Positions 17,438 through 26,435 of a stretch of 64,000 nt of DNA are shown here, in pieces. How positions within the stretch are numbered: position 1 is the first letter of the stretch; every line of letters starts with the position of its first letter. Under the pieces are notes generated by a model. It did not search any database and was not told where the DNA came from. It worked only from the letters and a program-made list of their open reading frames with translations. The position numbers and the translations under genes were made by a program. The stretch covers positions 56,837 through 120,836 of the forward strand of contig DIWU01000026.1 in NCBI GenBank assembly GCA_002428525.1, given 5' to 3'. This DNA is from a bacterium UBP14_UBA6098 (GTDB lineage: Bacteria; UBP14; UBA6098).

Positions 17438-17815
17438 TTAGTCCTCTTTTTTATCTTCAAGCAAGGCGGTGTCCTCATGAGTATATCGGGGGGTGCATAT
17501 GCAAAGGAAGACAAGCGGCACATCGCCGGTGTTTGTGATCTTATGAGGAACCCCGGGAAGGTTGGCGACGGCGTCGCCCTTTTTTACTATGCTTTGCTCG
17601 TCGCCGACGAACATCAAGCCCTCGCCTTCGAGGATATAGTATATCTCCTCGGAGGATTTGTGGATATGTAAAAATGTCGATTCGCCGGGGTGGACTATGG
17701 CCTCGGCGAGGGATTGGCGCTCGATAGCGCTGTTCGCCGGAGAGATGATCTCGCGGATCTCGCTTCCGTCCTTTGTGATGAAGGCCTCAGCCTCATCACG
17801 GTTCAGGATGAACAT
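17438..17815 (-). CDS. Cupin-domain protein
   Basis: Small single-domain cupin (125 aa). The metal-binding cupin motifs are clear: ESTFLHIHKSSEEIYYILEGEG (motif 1 with two His and a Glu) and GDAVANLPGVPHKITNTGD (motif 2 with His). No enzyme-specific features are visible. It lies between sppA and the phosphate transporter in the minus-strand string with short gaps, so co-transcription is likely. Function not predictable beyond a small-molecule-binding or isomerase-type cupin. Confidence 0.85.
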   Translation of the reverse strand: MFILNRDEAEAFITKDGSEIREIISPANSAIERQSLAEAIVHPGESTFLHIHKSSEEIYYILEGEGLMFVGDEQSIVKKGDAVANLPGVPHKITNTGDVPLVFLCICTPRYTHEDTALLEDKKED

Positions 17816-17874
17816 TTGCTTGCCTTTCCGGCCGTATTAACCCGAAACAACAGCCGCAACCCTTGGCCTGTGTT

Positions 17875-20247
17875 TTATTTTACTTCGATCGAATATGGTA
17901 AAAGATAAAGCGCTTCTCCGTCCCGGTAAGGGAAGGAGGGCAGTTTTTTCAATTCGCCGAGCACCGGCACTCCGGCGGCGATCATGTTCATCATATCATC
18001 GAATGGCGCGGCGGAACCGGGCATAAACCACAGTTCTAAGTCTTTCCTATCGGCTTCGGACTCCTCGACGAGGTAGTTCAGCGCGTCCAAGAAGCCGCCT
18101 ATCGAATCGACGAGGCCGACTCTGTGGGCATCGGCGCCGGTCCATACACGCCCCCTTCCGAGGACATCGACGCTATCGACCGAGAAACCGCGGTTTTTCG
18201 AGACCCATTCCTTGAAGATGTCGTAGAACCGGAGCGAGCCGTTTCTAATCTTCTCGCGCTGGGCAACGGTGAAGGTGTCGGTCAAGGAGTAAAGGCCGGA
18301 GTTCTCGCCGCGCTGGTAGGAGTAGGTCGAGACGCCGATTTTATCGTAAAGCCCTTGAATCGCGAATTTGCCGGAGATCACGCCGATAGAGCCGGTGATA
18401 GTCACTTTATCGGCGAAGATCCGCTTCGCGGGCATCGAGACGAGATAGCCACCGCTGGCGGCGGCATTGCCCATACTAACGACGAGCGGCTTCTTTTCCG
18501 CGGCCTCGGCGAGGGCGCGAGCCATAAGGTCGCTGGCCACCGCGCTACCGCCACCGGAGTTCACGCGAAGTAGGATGCCCTTGACCGAGCGGTCTTTCGC
18601 GGCGGTTTTCACCGCTTGAATAATCTCGACCTCGCCGACATTGGAGCCGCCTAAAAGGCCTCCCGAGCCGCCGGAGCCCTTGATAATATTGCCCTCGATT
18701 ACAATGACCGCGATCCGGTCGGGCTCGCCCCACTGCATCTCCCGGTCTTCGAACATCGCGAAAGCGCCGAAGGGTTGTGGTTTGAGCTTGCGCTCTTTTT
18801 TGACATAGGTTTCGAACTGCTCCCAATACATGAGGGAATCGACGAGGTTCAGCGAGCGCGACTCGAGGTCGTTGTAGGGGCCGCCATCGACGAGTTCCTT
18901 CGCCTTTTCGATAGTGAAACCGCGTCCCTCTGCGATTCCGGCGAGGAATTCGGCCTCGTAGGAGTCGAGAAGCTCATTCATATTCGCATCGGCGAACTCG
19001 GAGGGCTCGGTTCGAGTGAACATCTCCATCGCGGATTTATACTCACCGATATTGACGAAGTCCGGCTCGATGCCGACCTTGTCGAAGGTGCCCTTTAAGA
19101 ACATCATCTCGGAGCGAAGGCCGAGAATTCCGACACCGGAGCCAACCGGTGGAATCGCGATGAAATCGGCGACGCTGGCCAAATAGTAGGAGAGGTTGCC
19201 CAGATCGTCTGAGTAGAGAAGGATTTGCTTGCCCTTGGCCTTGAAATTAACGAGCGCGCGGCGCAGTTCTTCGGCTTGAGCGAAATCGAGGCCGGGGCTT
19301 TTGTATTTGATGACGAGCGCTTCGAGTTGTTTGTCCTCGGAGGCTCTCTCGATCATACGGACGAGGTTTCCGAAGGCCTTTTTCCTGCCGGAAAATAGGC
19401 CGCTGGAGGGCTTCTCGGAGTAGTCGCCATCGAGGTCGAGGCGAAGCGAGTATTTCGGGAGTTTCAATATACTCGGGAATTTCTTCGAGGAGCCGATGGA
19501 ATAGAGCGTGTAGTCCGACCATTTGTCGTCGATGCCGCTCGAGGCTACCGCGCCGACGCCGCCCATGGGGTTGTCGATGCGAATTCCCGCTGAGATCTGA
19601 TCGACCGTCTCGCCGAGATAGTCCTCGCCGAGGAAATCATAGCGGCCGAAGAAGCGGATGCCGTTAACGAGGTGAAGCTCGCCGCCTGCCCCCCAGCCGA
19701 TATCCTCCCAATCGAGGTCGTTTTGCTTGGTGACATCTCCGAAAAGCGTGACACGCCAAGTCTTCGGGCGAAGCGCGAGGCCGAAGCGGTGGCCCTCCAT
19801 CGCGGGGCTGTCTTCGTAGGTCCATCCCGCGGAGATGAAATCCCAAGGCCGAACGAGCGCGCCGAAAATCCAGCCGTTGCGCCAGTCGCCGCCCCAGCTG
19901 TCCGAGGCTGTCCATGTGCGAAGGTAGCCCATGCCGAAGGTTCTGTCGCCGGCGCCGGCACCCAACGTCCAGCGCTTCATTCCGAGGATATTCTCATAAC
20001 CGCCGCCGAGGCCGTTCAGGTTCATGAGGATACCATGGGTGTTCTCGATCTTGAGGGTGGAATTCGAGTCGTCGGAAAAACTGCCGAAGATCGCAGATTC
20101 GACGCCGTGACCGAGGCCGAGGTAGCCCGGGTTGGTGTGCATACCCATCGGGTCGTCCACCGCGGCGGTTCCCCAATGAGCGCCCTGCGCGAGGCAAAGG
20201 CCGGAAATCAACAATGCCGAAACAAATCTAAGTGCGCGTGTCATCAT
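17875..20247 (-). CDS. sppA: SppA (S49) signal peptide peptidase with barrel-like N-terminal domain
   Basis: Two-part protein of 790 aa. After a signal sequence (ALRFVSALLISGLCLAQGA), residues ~25-265 resemble an outer-membrane beta-barrel of the PorV/FadL-like type (NPGYLGLGHGVES, FGMGYLRTW, RFFGRYDFLGE, SAGIRI). Residues ~285-770 are a tandem S49 protease: the general-base Lys404 in IGEYKSAMEMF, and the nucleophile Ser598 in MGNAAASGGYLVSMPA, with VIVIEGNII opening the second copy. Canonical SppA cleaves leftover signal peptides at the inner membrane. The barrel-like leader suggests a periplasmic or outer-membrane location instead. It overlaps the upstream phosphatase/reductase gene by 20 bases. 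Confidence 0.88.
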   Translation of the reverse strand: MMTRALRFVSALLISGLCLAQGAHWGTAAVDDPMGMHTNPGYLGLGHGVESAIFGSFSDDSNSTLKIENTHGILMNLNGLGGGYENILGMKRWTLGAGAGDRTFGMGYLRTWTASDSWGGDWRNGWIFGALVRPWDFISAGWTYEDSPAMEGHRFGLALRPKTWRVTLFGDVTKQNDLDWEDIGWGAGGELHLVNGIRFFGRYDFLGEDYLGETVDQISAGIRIDNPMGGVGAVASSGIDDKWSDYTLYSIGSSKKFPSILKLPKYSLRLDLDGDYSEKPSSGLFSGRKKAFGNLVRMIERASEDKQLEALVIKYKSPGLDFAQAEELRRALVNFKAKGKQILLYSDDLGNLSYYLASVADFIAIPPVGSGVGILGLRSEMMFLKGTFDKVGIEPDFVNIGEYKSAMEMFTRTEPSEFADANMNELLDSYEAEFLAGIAEGRGFTIEKAKELVDGGPYNDLESRSLNLVDSLMYWEQFETYVKKERKLKPQPFGAFAMFEDREMQWGEPDRIAVIVIEGNIIKGSGGSGGLLGGSNVGEVEIIQAVKTAAKDRSVKGILLRVNSGGGSAVASDLMARALAEAAEKKPLVVSMGNAAASGGYLVSMPAKRIFADKVTITGSIGVISGKFAIQGLYDKIGVSTYSYQRGENSGLYSLTDTFTVAQREKIRNGSLRFYDIFKEWVSKNRGFSVDSVDVLGRGRVWTGADAHRVGLVDSIGGFLDALNYLVEESEADRKDLELWFMPGSAAPFDDMMNMIAAGVPVLGELKKLPSFPYRDGEALYLLPYSIEVK

Positions 20248-20665
20248 TCTCCCCTATCTGTGAGATAAATTTTTCTATCCTCGTTTTGATCAGATCGCGA
20301 ACCTCGCGGAATTTCGCCGAAGTTTCCTCGGCCGTGCCGGAGAAACGCGCCGGATCCTCGAACGGCCAATGCTCGCGCTTTGCGGTGCCGGGAAACATCG
20401 GACAACGGTAGTCCGCGTCGCTACATAATGTAATCATAAAATCCAGATTATCCAAATCTAAAAATCTATCGAGTCCCTTCGATTCGGCTTTTGAAATATC
20501 TATTCCAACCTCCGCCATTGCCCGAATCGCATATTCGTTGACTTTGCCGGGTTCGAGCCCGGCGCTGAGGGCCTCGAATCGACCCGCGCCGAGGTGATTG
20601 AGCAGAGCCTCGGCCATTTGGCTACGGGCGGTGTTGCCGGTGCAAATAAAGAGGACTCTTTTCAT
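20228..20665 (-). CDS. Low-molecular-weight phosphatase-fold protein, thioredoxin-type arsenate reductase like
   Basis: A 145-residue LMW-PTP-fold protein. The P-loop CTGNTARS (Cys8, Arg14) opens the protein. The extra cysteine pair in ITLCSDADYRCPMFPG is the mark of thioredoxin-coupled arsenate reductases, as is EHWPFEDPARFSG. Likely reaction: arsenate to arsenite with reduction through thioredoxin. No arsenite efflux or ArsR gene is adjacent, so a phosphatase role is also possible. Start ATG 20665 overlaps the fumarase stop (ATGA). An open frame upstream to 20698 lies in the fumarase gene. Confidence 0.85.
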   Translation of the reverse strand: MKRVLFICTGNTARSQMAEALLNHLGAGRFEALSAGLEPGKVNEYAIRAMAEVGIDISKAESKGLDRFLDLDNLDFMITLCSDADYRCPMFPGTAKREHWPFEDPARFSGTAEETSAKFREVRDLIKTRIEKFISQIGENDDTRT

Positions 20666-21507
20666 AGGACAACCTTTCCGTGCCTCGCGCAATGGCAATT
20701 CATGTTGACCGCGACCGGAAGCGAGGCGATATGGCAGGGGTGAACCTCGATGAAGACCTCGAGCGCGGTAGTCCTTCCGCCGAGACCCATCGGGCCGATG
20801 CCGGTTTCGTTGATCCTCGCGAGGAGCCTTTGCTCAATCGCAGAATAGAAGCCGCTTTCATTCCGGCTTCCGATCTCTCGTAGCAGGGCTTTTTTGGCTA
20901 AAAACGCGCATTTCTCGAAGGTTCCGCCGATCCCCACGCCCACTATCACCGGAGGGCAGGGGTTTCCGCCGGCTTCGATAACTGAATCGACGATAAAATC
21001 TTCGACAGCCTCGGCGCTATCGGTGGGCTTCATCATAGCGATTCGGCTCATATTCTCGCTACCGCCGCCCTTAGGGGCATAGATTATCTCGAGTCGGTCG
21101 CCCGGGGCAAGCTCGAGCCATATCACCGGCGGAGTATTATCGCCTGTGTTTGTCGTTCGGTCGAGCGGGTCGCGGACTATCGATTTACGGAGATATCCGT
21201 TTATATGGCCGCGCGCGACACCCTCGGCTATTGCGGAATTGAGGTCTCCCCCCTCGACAAGCACCTCGCGGCCGAGTTTCACAAAGAAGACCGAGAATCC
21301 TGTGTCTTGGCAAAGGGGATCGCCGTTTCGCTCGGCTAATTCTATATTTTCGAGGATTTGACCGAGTATTCCGGATGCCACCGCGGAGGTTTCCTCTTTC
21401 AGGGCTTTATCGATTCCGGTGCGGACATCGCAAGGAAGAACGGAAGCGGCAGTGCAACATAGCTTCTCGACGGCGTCAACCACCTTCGAAGCCTGAATCG
21501 ACCGCAT
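20662..21507 (-). CDS. Class I fumarate hydratase, alpha (N-terminal) subunit
   Basis: Alpha subunit of the two-subunit, [4Fe-4S]-dependent fumarase (TtdA/FumA N-terminal type), 281 aa. Visible: CQDTGFSVFFVKLG with a cluster cysteine, VRDPLDRTNTG-like segment (RDPLDRTTNTGDNTPPVIW), PKGGGSENMS, VGVGIGGTFEKCAFLAKKAL and GPMGLGGRTTALEV. It hydrates fumarate to malate or the reverse, connecting to the succinate-propionate module at 55-64 kb. Start ATG 21507 follows a good RBS (GGAGGA). The beta subunit (TtdB/FumA C-terminal) is not next to it or anywhere in the window, which is unusual. A tartrate dehydratase alpha subunit is a less likely alternative. Confidence 0.88.
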   Translation of the reverse strand: MRSIQASKVVDAVEKLCCTAASVLPCDVRTGIDKALKEETSAVASGILGQILENIELAERNGDPLCQDTGFSVFFVKLGREVLVEGGDLNSAIAEGVARGHINGYLRKSIVRDPLDRTTNTGDNTPPVIWLELAPGDRLEIIYAPKGGGSENMSRIAMMKPTDSAEAVEDFIVDSVIEAGGNPCPPVIVGVGIGGTFEKCAFLAKKALLREIGSRNESGFYSAIEQRLLARINETGIGPMGLGGRTTALEVFIEVHPCHIASLPVAVNMNCHCARHGKVVL

Positions 21508-21533
21508 TATTCCTCCGGAAAAGAGATGGGTGG

Positions 21534-22205
21534 TTATTTTTTCTTTTTCTTCTTGAGACACAGCTCGAACAGCGCTACGGTCAATCTTTCGACGCCGTCG
21601 GCGCCCTTCGAGAAGGAGCTGTCGGGCGCGATGCCCGAGACGGAGAACAGGAGGTTATCCTGATCGAAAACTACCTCCTGAGGCCCGACCTTGACCGGCG
21701 CGATGCCGAGCGGGCTAAGCAGACTGACGAGGTTGGCATCCTCGCCCATGACGATGATCGGCTCCTCGACGGAGCGCTTAAGCGAGATCATCACGAGCGC
21801 GCCACCGTAGCCGAGGCTACCGATGGGCTTGCTTCTGACATGCATACCGACGATGAGGTCTTGAACCGAGCGGACAACCCTCGCATCGGGGCCGGCTTCG
21901 GCGATGTCGGATAGCAGTGTTATCGGACCCCTTCCACCGGGGATGATGAGGCCGTCGATATCCTGCGGATCGAACTCGCCGACAGCGACCGACTCGCCGC
22001 GCAGAATGGGCAAACATTCGGCGAAGATATCGCGAGAGGGTGTATATTTTCCCCTACCCGCGGTCGGCACAAGGTCTTTCGGGATGAGATTAACGGCCAG
22101 ACCGCCGAGCTTTTCGAGCTCCCTATAGATAAAGGGGATCTCGAAAAACTGGGTTCCGGTCTCGAAACCCGCGCCGGAGAAGAGTATTCCAATTCTTCCG
22201 GGCAA
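21534..22205 (-). CDS. DJ-1/PfpI-superfamily (glutamine amidotransferase-like) protein
   Basis: A 223-residue protein of the class I glutamine-amidotransferase-like fold, nearest by eye to ElbB/DJ-1-type proteins (RIGILFSGAGFETGTQFFEIPF, GLIIPGGRGP). The nucleophile-elbow Cys seen in most members is not evident: the segment reads KPIGSLGYGGALVMI. So it may not be a Cys-dependent glyoxalase or hydrolase. The start is probably TTG at 22203-22205, one base after the rpmA stop; no ATG exists in the unoccupied region. The C-terminus is a run of six or more lysines. Function unknown. Confidence 0.7.
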   Translation of the reverse strand: MPGRIGILFSGAGFETGTQFFEIPFIYRELEKLGGLAVNLIPKDLVPTAGRGKYTPSRDIFAECLPILRGESVAVGEFDPQDIDGLIIPGGRGPITLLSDIAEAGPDARVVRSVQDLIVGMHVRSKPIGSLGYGGALVMISLKRSVEEPIIVMGEDANLVSLLSPLGIAPVKVGPQEVVFDQDNLLFSVSGIAPDSSFSKGADGVERLTVALFELCLKKKKKK

Positions 22206-22206
22206 G

Positions 22207-22470
22207 CTACTCGGCGCTGTTCTGCTCGATATGAACCGCTTTTTTACCGTAGCGGTTGGTCCCGAACTGGACAATGCCGTCCACGAGGCTGAACAGGGTG
22301 AAATCCTTTCCCACACCGCAATTCTTGCCGGGGTGGAACTTAGTGCCGTGCTGGCGAACAATCACGCCGCCCGCGCGGATTATCTGGCCGGACTGGACCT
22401 TCACGCCGAGCCTTTGGCCTTGGGAGTCTCTGCCGTTTCGGGAGCTACCCACACCCTTCTTATGAGCCAT
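22207..22470 (-). CDS. rpmA: 50S ribosomal protein L27
   Basis: Complete L27 (87 aa): MAHKKGVGSSRNGRDSQGQR at the N-terminus, GVKVQSGQIIRAGGVIVRQ, HPGKNCGVGKDFTLFSLVDG. The N-terminal tail reaches the peptidyl-transferase centre. It heads the minus-strand ten-gene string. Its usual partner rplU (L21) and obgE are not adjacent; the upstream gap is a divergent intergenic region with mutS2. No extra N-terminal cleavable peptide like that of Firmicutes L27 is present. Confidence 0.97.
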   Translation of the reverse strand: MAHKKGVGSSRNGRDSQGQRLGVKVQSGQIIRAGGVIVRQHGTKFHPGKNCGVGKDFTLFSLVDGIVQFGTNRYGKKAVHIEQNSAE

Positions 22471-22652
22471 GATATCCTCCGTCTGATGAATGATCTTTCA
22501 AAGGGGTATAGTTTACACATGAAATATATGATGGCAAGCGGTTTTTTATTTTTTATTAAATGTCGTCGTGAAAAACTGTCCGGGAAAATCGCCTATTTGA
22601 CTCGGGGCTTGACTATTTCGAGGATATAAATATTTTGAACGCAGGAGTGAAA

Positions 22653-25079
22653 ATGGAAAATAATACGGTTCGCAAAGAGGCCGAAAGGCATGCCTTAGAG
22701 GTTTTGGAGTTCGATCGAATTCGAGTGTTGGTCGCGGGTTTCTGCGACAGCTCGATGGGAAGGGATCGCGCGGAGAGGATAGCCCCTCTCGACGATGTCG
22801 TCGAGATTCGCGCGAGCCTCGAGCTTGTCGAGGAGATACAATCCGCGCTGACCGAGGCCGGCCAGCCGGATCTGACCGGCCTTTCCGACCAGCGAAGGGC
22901 GATTTCCATGGCTGAAAAGCAGGGTCTTATTTCTGGTGAGGAGATATGGAACATCGGCCGAATCGCCGCGATCGGAAGCAGGCTCGCGGCCTTCGCGAGA
23001 AAGGGCTGTCTCGAAAGGCCGCGGCTCGGCGATATCCTCGCTCAGGTCGAGGAGGTTCCCGGCCTCGACAAGCGAATCTCGGAATACCTACTGCCCCCCG
23101 GCGAGATCGACGAGAACGCCACACCGCTCCTCTCGGAGCTTCGCAAGCGAAGGACGATTGTCCATGAGCGCCTCAAATCCAAGCTCGAGAGCTACCTAAC
23201 CGATAAAAACACCTCGAAGTATTTACAAGACGAGCTGATCACGCTGAAAAACGGCCGCTTCGTCCTTCCGGTGAAGATCGAGAACAAGGCCGAGATAATG
23301 GGTGTTATCCACGACCGCTCAGCGAGCGGCGCGACGCTTTTCATCGAGCCGTTGCCGGCTGTCGAGATGAACAACGAACTTCGCGAGCTGGAGCTGGCCG
23401 AAAAGGCCGAGCGCGAGCGAATCCTGCGGCTTCTGTCCGAAACGATCGCGGCACATGCCTCCGAGCTTCTCTCCAACCTCGAGATCTTCGGGCGCCTCGA
23501 TTTCTTCGTCGGTTGCGCAAGGTGGGCGAGGCATTACGATTGCCGCGCGCCGATCTACGCCGAGGAACGCGATCTGGTGTTGGTTGGGGCGAAACACCCC
23601 TTGCTTCTCGTCGAGGCCGAGTCCTCCGGCCTTCGAGTGGTTCCGCTCGATTTGGAGCTGACCTCGAAGAAGCGGGCGCTCATCGTCACCGGCCCGAATA
23701 TGGGCGGAAAGACCGTCGCGCTAAAGACAGTCGGCCTTTTATCGGCCATCGCCCGATCGGGCTTGCCGATCCCCGTGCTCGGCGGGACGAAGATTCCACA
23801 TTTCTCGGCAATCTTCGCCGATATCGGCGACGAGCAATCTATCGACAACTCGCTTTCGAGCTTCGCCGCACATGTCCTCCGCTGGAAGGAGGCGGTCGTT
23901 TCGGCGGATGACCGCTCGCTGATCCTGATCGACGAGATCGGTAGCGCCACCGACCCCGAGGAGGGCACTCCCCTTTCGCGAGCGATCCTCGAGGAGCTTA
24001 TCGGGCGAAAATGCTATATCATCGCGACAACGCACCTCGGCGGCCTTAAAGCCCTTGCCACCGGCACCGCGGGCGTCGAGAACGGCGCGATGGATTTCGA
24101 CGAGAACAGGCTCGAGCCGACCTACCGGCTCCGAACCGGCGCGCCCGGCCGCTCATGGGCTTTCCAGATCGCACGAAGGCTCGGCTTTCCCGAAGAGATA
24201 CTTCACATTGGCGAGCAATATATCGGCGGGGGCGGATCGCAGGTTGACAGGCTTATCTCCGAGCTGAAGCGCAAGGCCGACGAGGCCGAGGAACTTCGCC
24301 GAAAGGCCTCAAACGAGCTTTCGCAACTGAAATCCGACCGAGAGACGCTCAATGCCTTGATACTCGCGAATAAAGAAAAAGCCCTTCATGTCGAGGAACT
24401 GCGCCGCCGCTTCGACGACGACAGGCTCGAACTCCTCGAGCGCGAGCTTTCTGCCGAGAAGCGCAAGCTCGATTCCGAGCTGAGAGATTATCGCAAATTG
24501 CAGGAGGCCACCGAATCCGCGAAGCAGTTCCTTCGGGGCAAGATAGACGAAGTGCAGAAGCGGCAAAAGGAGCGCCAAGGCCCGCCGGTCGAGGCTCAAA
24601 AGGATGAGACGGTTTGGCTTTATCGCCTGAAAAAGCACGGAAAAGTCCTGCGCGAAACCGACAAGCACGGCTTCGTCCTTGTCGAGGTCGATGGAGTGAA
24701 GATCCGCGTGCACAGCAGTGCGGTGATGGCCCCGAAGATCGAGCCGGAAAAGGCCGCGCCGCAACGCGGCAAGCTAAAATATGAGCGCCCGAAAGTCCCC
24801 TTGGCAAGGGATTTGCGAGGAATGAATTTCGAGGAGGCGTGGAAGATAGTCGATTCGTGGCTGTCCGACGCGCTGGTTGTTAAATTACCTCGATTGGTGG
24901 TTATTCACGGCAAGGGCACGGGCGTCCTGCGCGAAAAGCTCCGCGCGAGGCTGGCCTCCGACAAACGCGTCGAAAAATGGGAGTTTGCCGAGGCCAGCGA
25001 GGGCGCCGATGGCGCGACAATTGTCCTCGTGAAAATTGCCGAGAAGAAAAAGGAACAAGAACTGTTATCGGAGGATTGA
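22653..25079 (+). CDS. mutS2: Endonuclease MutS2
   Basis: MutS-family ATPase with a C-terminal Smr nuclease domain (808 aa), linked to suppression of recombination or rescue of collided ribosomes. The ATPase P-loop GPNMGGKT is at about 347-354, Walker B LILIDEIGSATDPEEGTPL near 425-440, and ATTHLGGLKAL follows. A long charged coiled coil (about 540-650) leads to a KOW-like part and the Smr domain (DLRGMNFEEAW from about 720, VIHGKGTGVLREKLR). I chose ATG 22653 because GGAG lies just upstream; a TTG at 22635 is possible. It lacks the mismatch-recognition domain of MutS, as expected. Confidence 0.95.
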   Translation: MENNTVRKEAERHALEVLEFDRIRVLVAGFCDSSMGRDRAERIAPLDDVVEIRASLELVEEIQSALTEAGQPDLTGLSDQRRAISMAEKQGLISGEEIWNIGRIAAIGSRLAAFARKGCLERPRLGDILAQVEEVPGLDKRISEYLLPPGEIDENATPLLSELRKRRTIVHERLKSKLESYLTDKNTSKYLQDELITLKNGRFVLPVKIENKAEIMGVIHDRSASGATLFIEPLPAVEMNNELRELELAEKAERERILRLLSETIAAHASELLSNLEIFGRLDFFVGCARWARHYDCRAPIYAEERDLVLVGAKHPLLLVEAESSGLRVVPLDLELTSKKRALIVTGPNMGGKTVALKTVGLLSAIARSGLPIPVLGGTKIPHFSAIFADIGDEQSIDNSLSSFAAHVLRWKEAVVSADDRSLILIDEIGSATDPEEGTPLSRAILEELIGRKCYIIATTHLGGLKALATGTAGVENGAMDFDENRLEPTYRLRTGAPGRSWAFQIARRLGFPEEILHIGEQYIGGGGSQVDRLISELKRKADEAEELRRKASNELSQLKSDRETLNALILANKEKALHVEELRRRFDDDRLELLERELSAEKRKLDSELRDYRKLQEATESAKQFLRGKIDEVQKRQKERQGPPVEAQKDETVWLYRLKKHGKVLRETDKHGFVLVEVDGVKIRVHSSAVMAPKIEPEKAAPQRGKLKYERPKVPLARDLRGMNFEEAWKIVDSWLSDALVVKLPRLVVIHGKGTGVLREKLRARLASDKRVEKWEFAEASEGADGATIVLVKIAEKKKEQELLSED

Positions 25080-25756
25080 TGTTTTTCTGGGATCCTACAT
25101 TTATTCTGCTTATTCCGGCGCTGATCCTTGCGGCGTGGGCGCAGGGGAAGCTCTCGCGAACCTACGCCCGTTATTCTAAGGAGCGCTCGGCGCGAGGGAT
25201 CACCGGCGCGCAGGCCGCGCGCAGGATTCTCGATTCATCGGGGCTTTCGGCTGTGAATATCGAGCGCGTCGCAGGAAACCTCACCGATCATTATGACCCG
25301 CGGAGCAAGGTTCTGCGCCTCTCCGAAGGCGTCTTCGGGTCGGACTCGATCGCCGCGGTCGGTATCGCCGCGCACGAGGTCGGCCACGCGATTCAGCATA
25401 AGAACGCCTACGCCCCGCTGTCGATCCGTAACGCATTCGTGCCGGTTGTCAACTTCGGCAGTTTCATGGCATGGCCGCTTTTCATCCTTGGTTTTCTCCT
25501 GCGGACACCATTGCTTATTCAGCTTGGGATTCTGTTTTTCTCCGGCGCGGTGCTTTTTCAGCTGATAACCCTGCCCGTCGAGTTCGACGCTTCGCGAAGA
25601 GCGCTCGCGCAGATCTCCGAGGGCGGCTACCTTACTGCCGAGGAGGTCTCCGGCGCAAGGCGCGTCCTCAACGCGGCCGCGCTGACCTATGTCGCCGCCG
25701 CCGCGATGGCTATCCTTCAGCTTCTGCGGATGATTCTCCTGTCGAGGCGAAGATAG
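25079..25756 (+). CDS. Zinc metallopeptidase, YugP family
   Basis: Membrane-embedded neutral zinc peptidase of the PF04298 family (225 aa). Zinc-binding HExxH is seen as HEVGH (His99, Glu100, His103) in GIAAHEVGHAIQHKNAYAPL. An N-terminal helix (FWDPTFILLIPALILAAWAQG) and at least three further hydrophobic helices are present; the conserved LPVEFDASRRA follows the third. ATG 25079 overlaps the mutS2 stop (TGATG). Biological substrate unknown; relatives are widespread in Firmicutes and FCB bacteria. It marks the end of intact genes before the decay zone. Confidence 0.9.
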   Translation: MFFWDPTFILLIPALILAAWAQGKLSRTYARYSKERSARGITGAQAARRILDSSGLSAVNIERVAGNLTDHYDPRSKVLRLSEGVFGSDSIAAVGIAAHEVGHAIQHKNAYAPLSIRNAFVPVVNFGSFMAWPLFILGFLLRTPLLIQLGILFFSGAVLFQLITLPVEFDASRRALAQISEGGYLTAEEVSGARRVLNAAALTYVAAAAMAILQLLRMILLSRRR

Positions 25757-25830
25757 TCTGTAAGTTGTTATACGATAATTAATTATTTCATGTTTTATCC
25801 ACAAGATTTTCCGATCTGAATAGGCAACTA

Positions 25831-26378
25831 ATGAAAATACTGCTTTTAGCTTCGATTTTCCTCATACTATAAGCAACTGCCGCGTGGACTCAAGAGGCGC
25901 AACCCGAGGAGGTTAAATCGTCGCAAGAACAAGCACGTCAGTATTTTGCGGTCAGCCTAAATAATCGCGTCCGGGAACTATTGGGCAAAGACGCGAGAAC
26001 CGCGGTGGAGGACGACGGGATAATCCGCGCGGCCTACAGCTCGCTTTGTCATTAGGGTGTCATCGGCCAGCCGGTCAATATTCAGCGGGGCGAGTGGATG
26101 GTCTCCCATGTTTGGGCTCATTCTGGTGAGGCGGTTCCCGCTATTTTTCATGCGGAAAAGTGCTGGCAACTCACTGAAGAACAAAAGCTTAGCGGTTTCG
26201 ACCTCGGCTATGCCCACGAAGCTCTATCGCGGGCCTACGCCTGCGCCGGCCGAAGCGGCGAAACGGCCGCGATCAATATGAAAAGGCCGTCGCTGTGGGA
26301 AAAACGATCGAGGAAGAGGAGGATGCGAAGATCTTCTTCGTGGATTCAGAGGCCGGGCCGTGGTTTGGGGTTAGATAA
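25831..26378 (+). pseudogene. Broken gene for an exported ~180-aa protein
   Basis: Reading from ATG 25831 gives a signal-like start (MKILLLASIFLIL) broken by TAA at 25870-25872. A long conserved-looking stretch (EEVKSSQEQARQYFAVSLN...) follows, then TAG at about 26053-26055, then VSHVWAHSGEAVPAIFHAEK and HEALSRAYACAGRSGE. A frameshift near 26275 moves the frame so that the tail reads YEKAVAVGKTIEEEEDAKI and ends at TAA 26376-26378. The tail resembles small TPR-like proteins with an RAYA.AG...EDRKIFF pattern. Two different stop codons plus a frameshift argue for a dead gene rather than recoding. The original function is not known. Confidence 0.75.
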
Positions 26379-26435
26379 CCGGCGTAATCCCAGCTATAAT
26401 CGCTTAGGCTACAACCATTTAATACGGAGTCGGCA

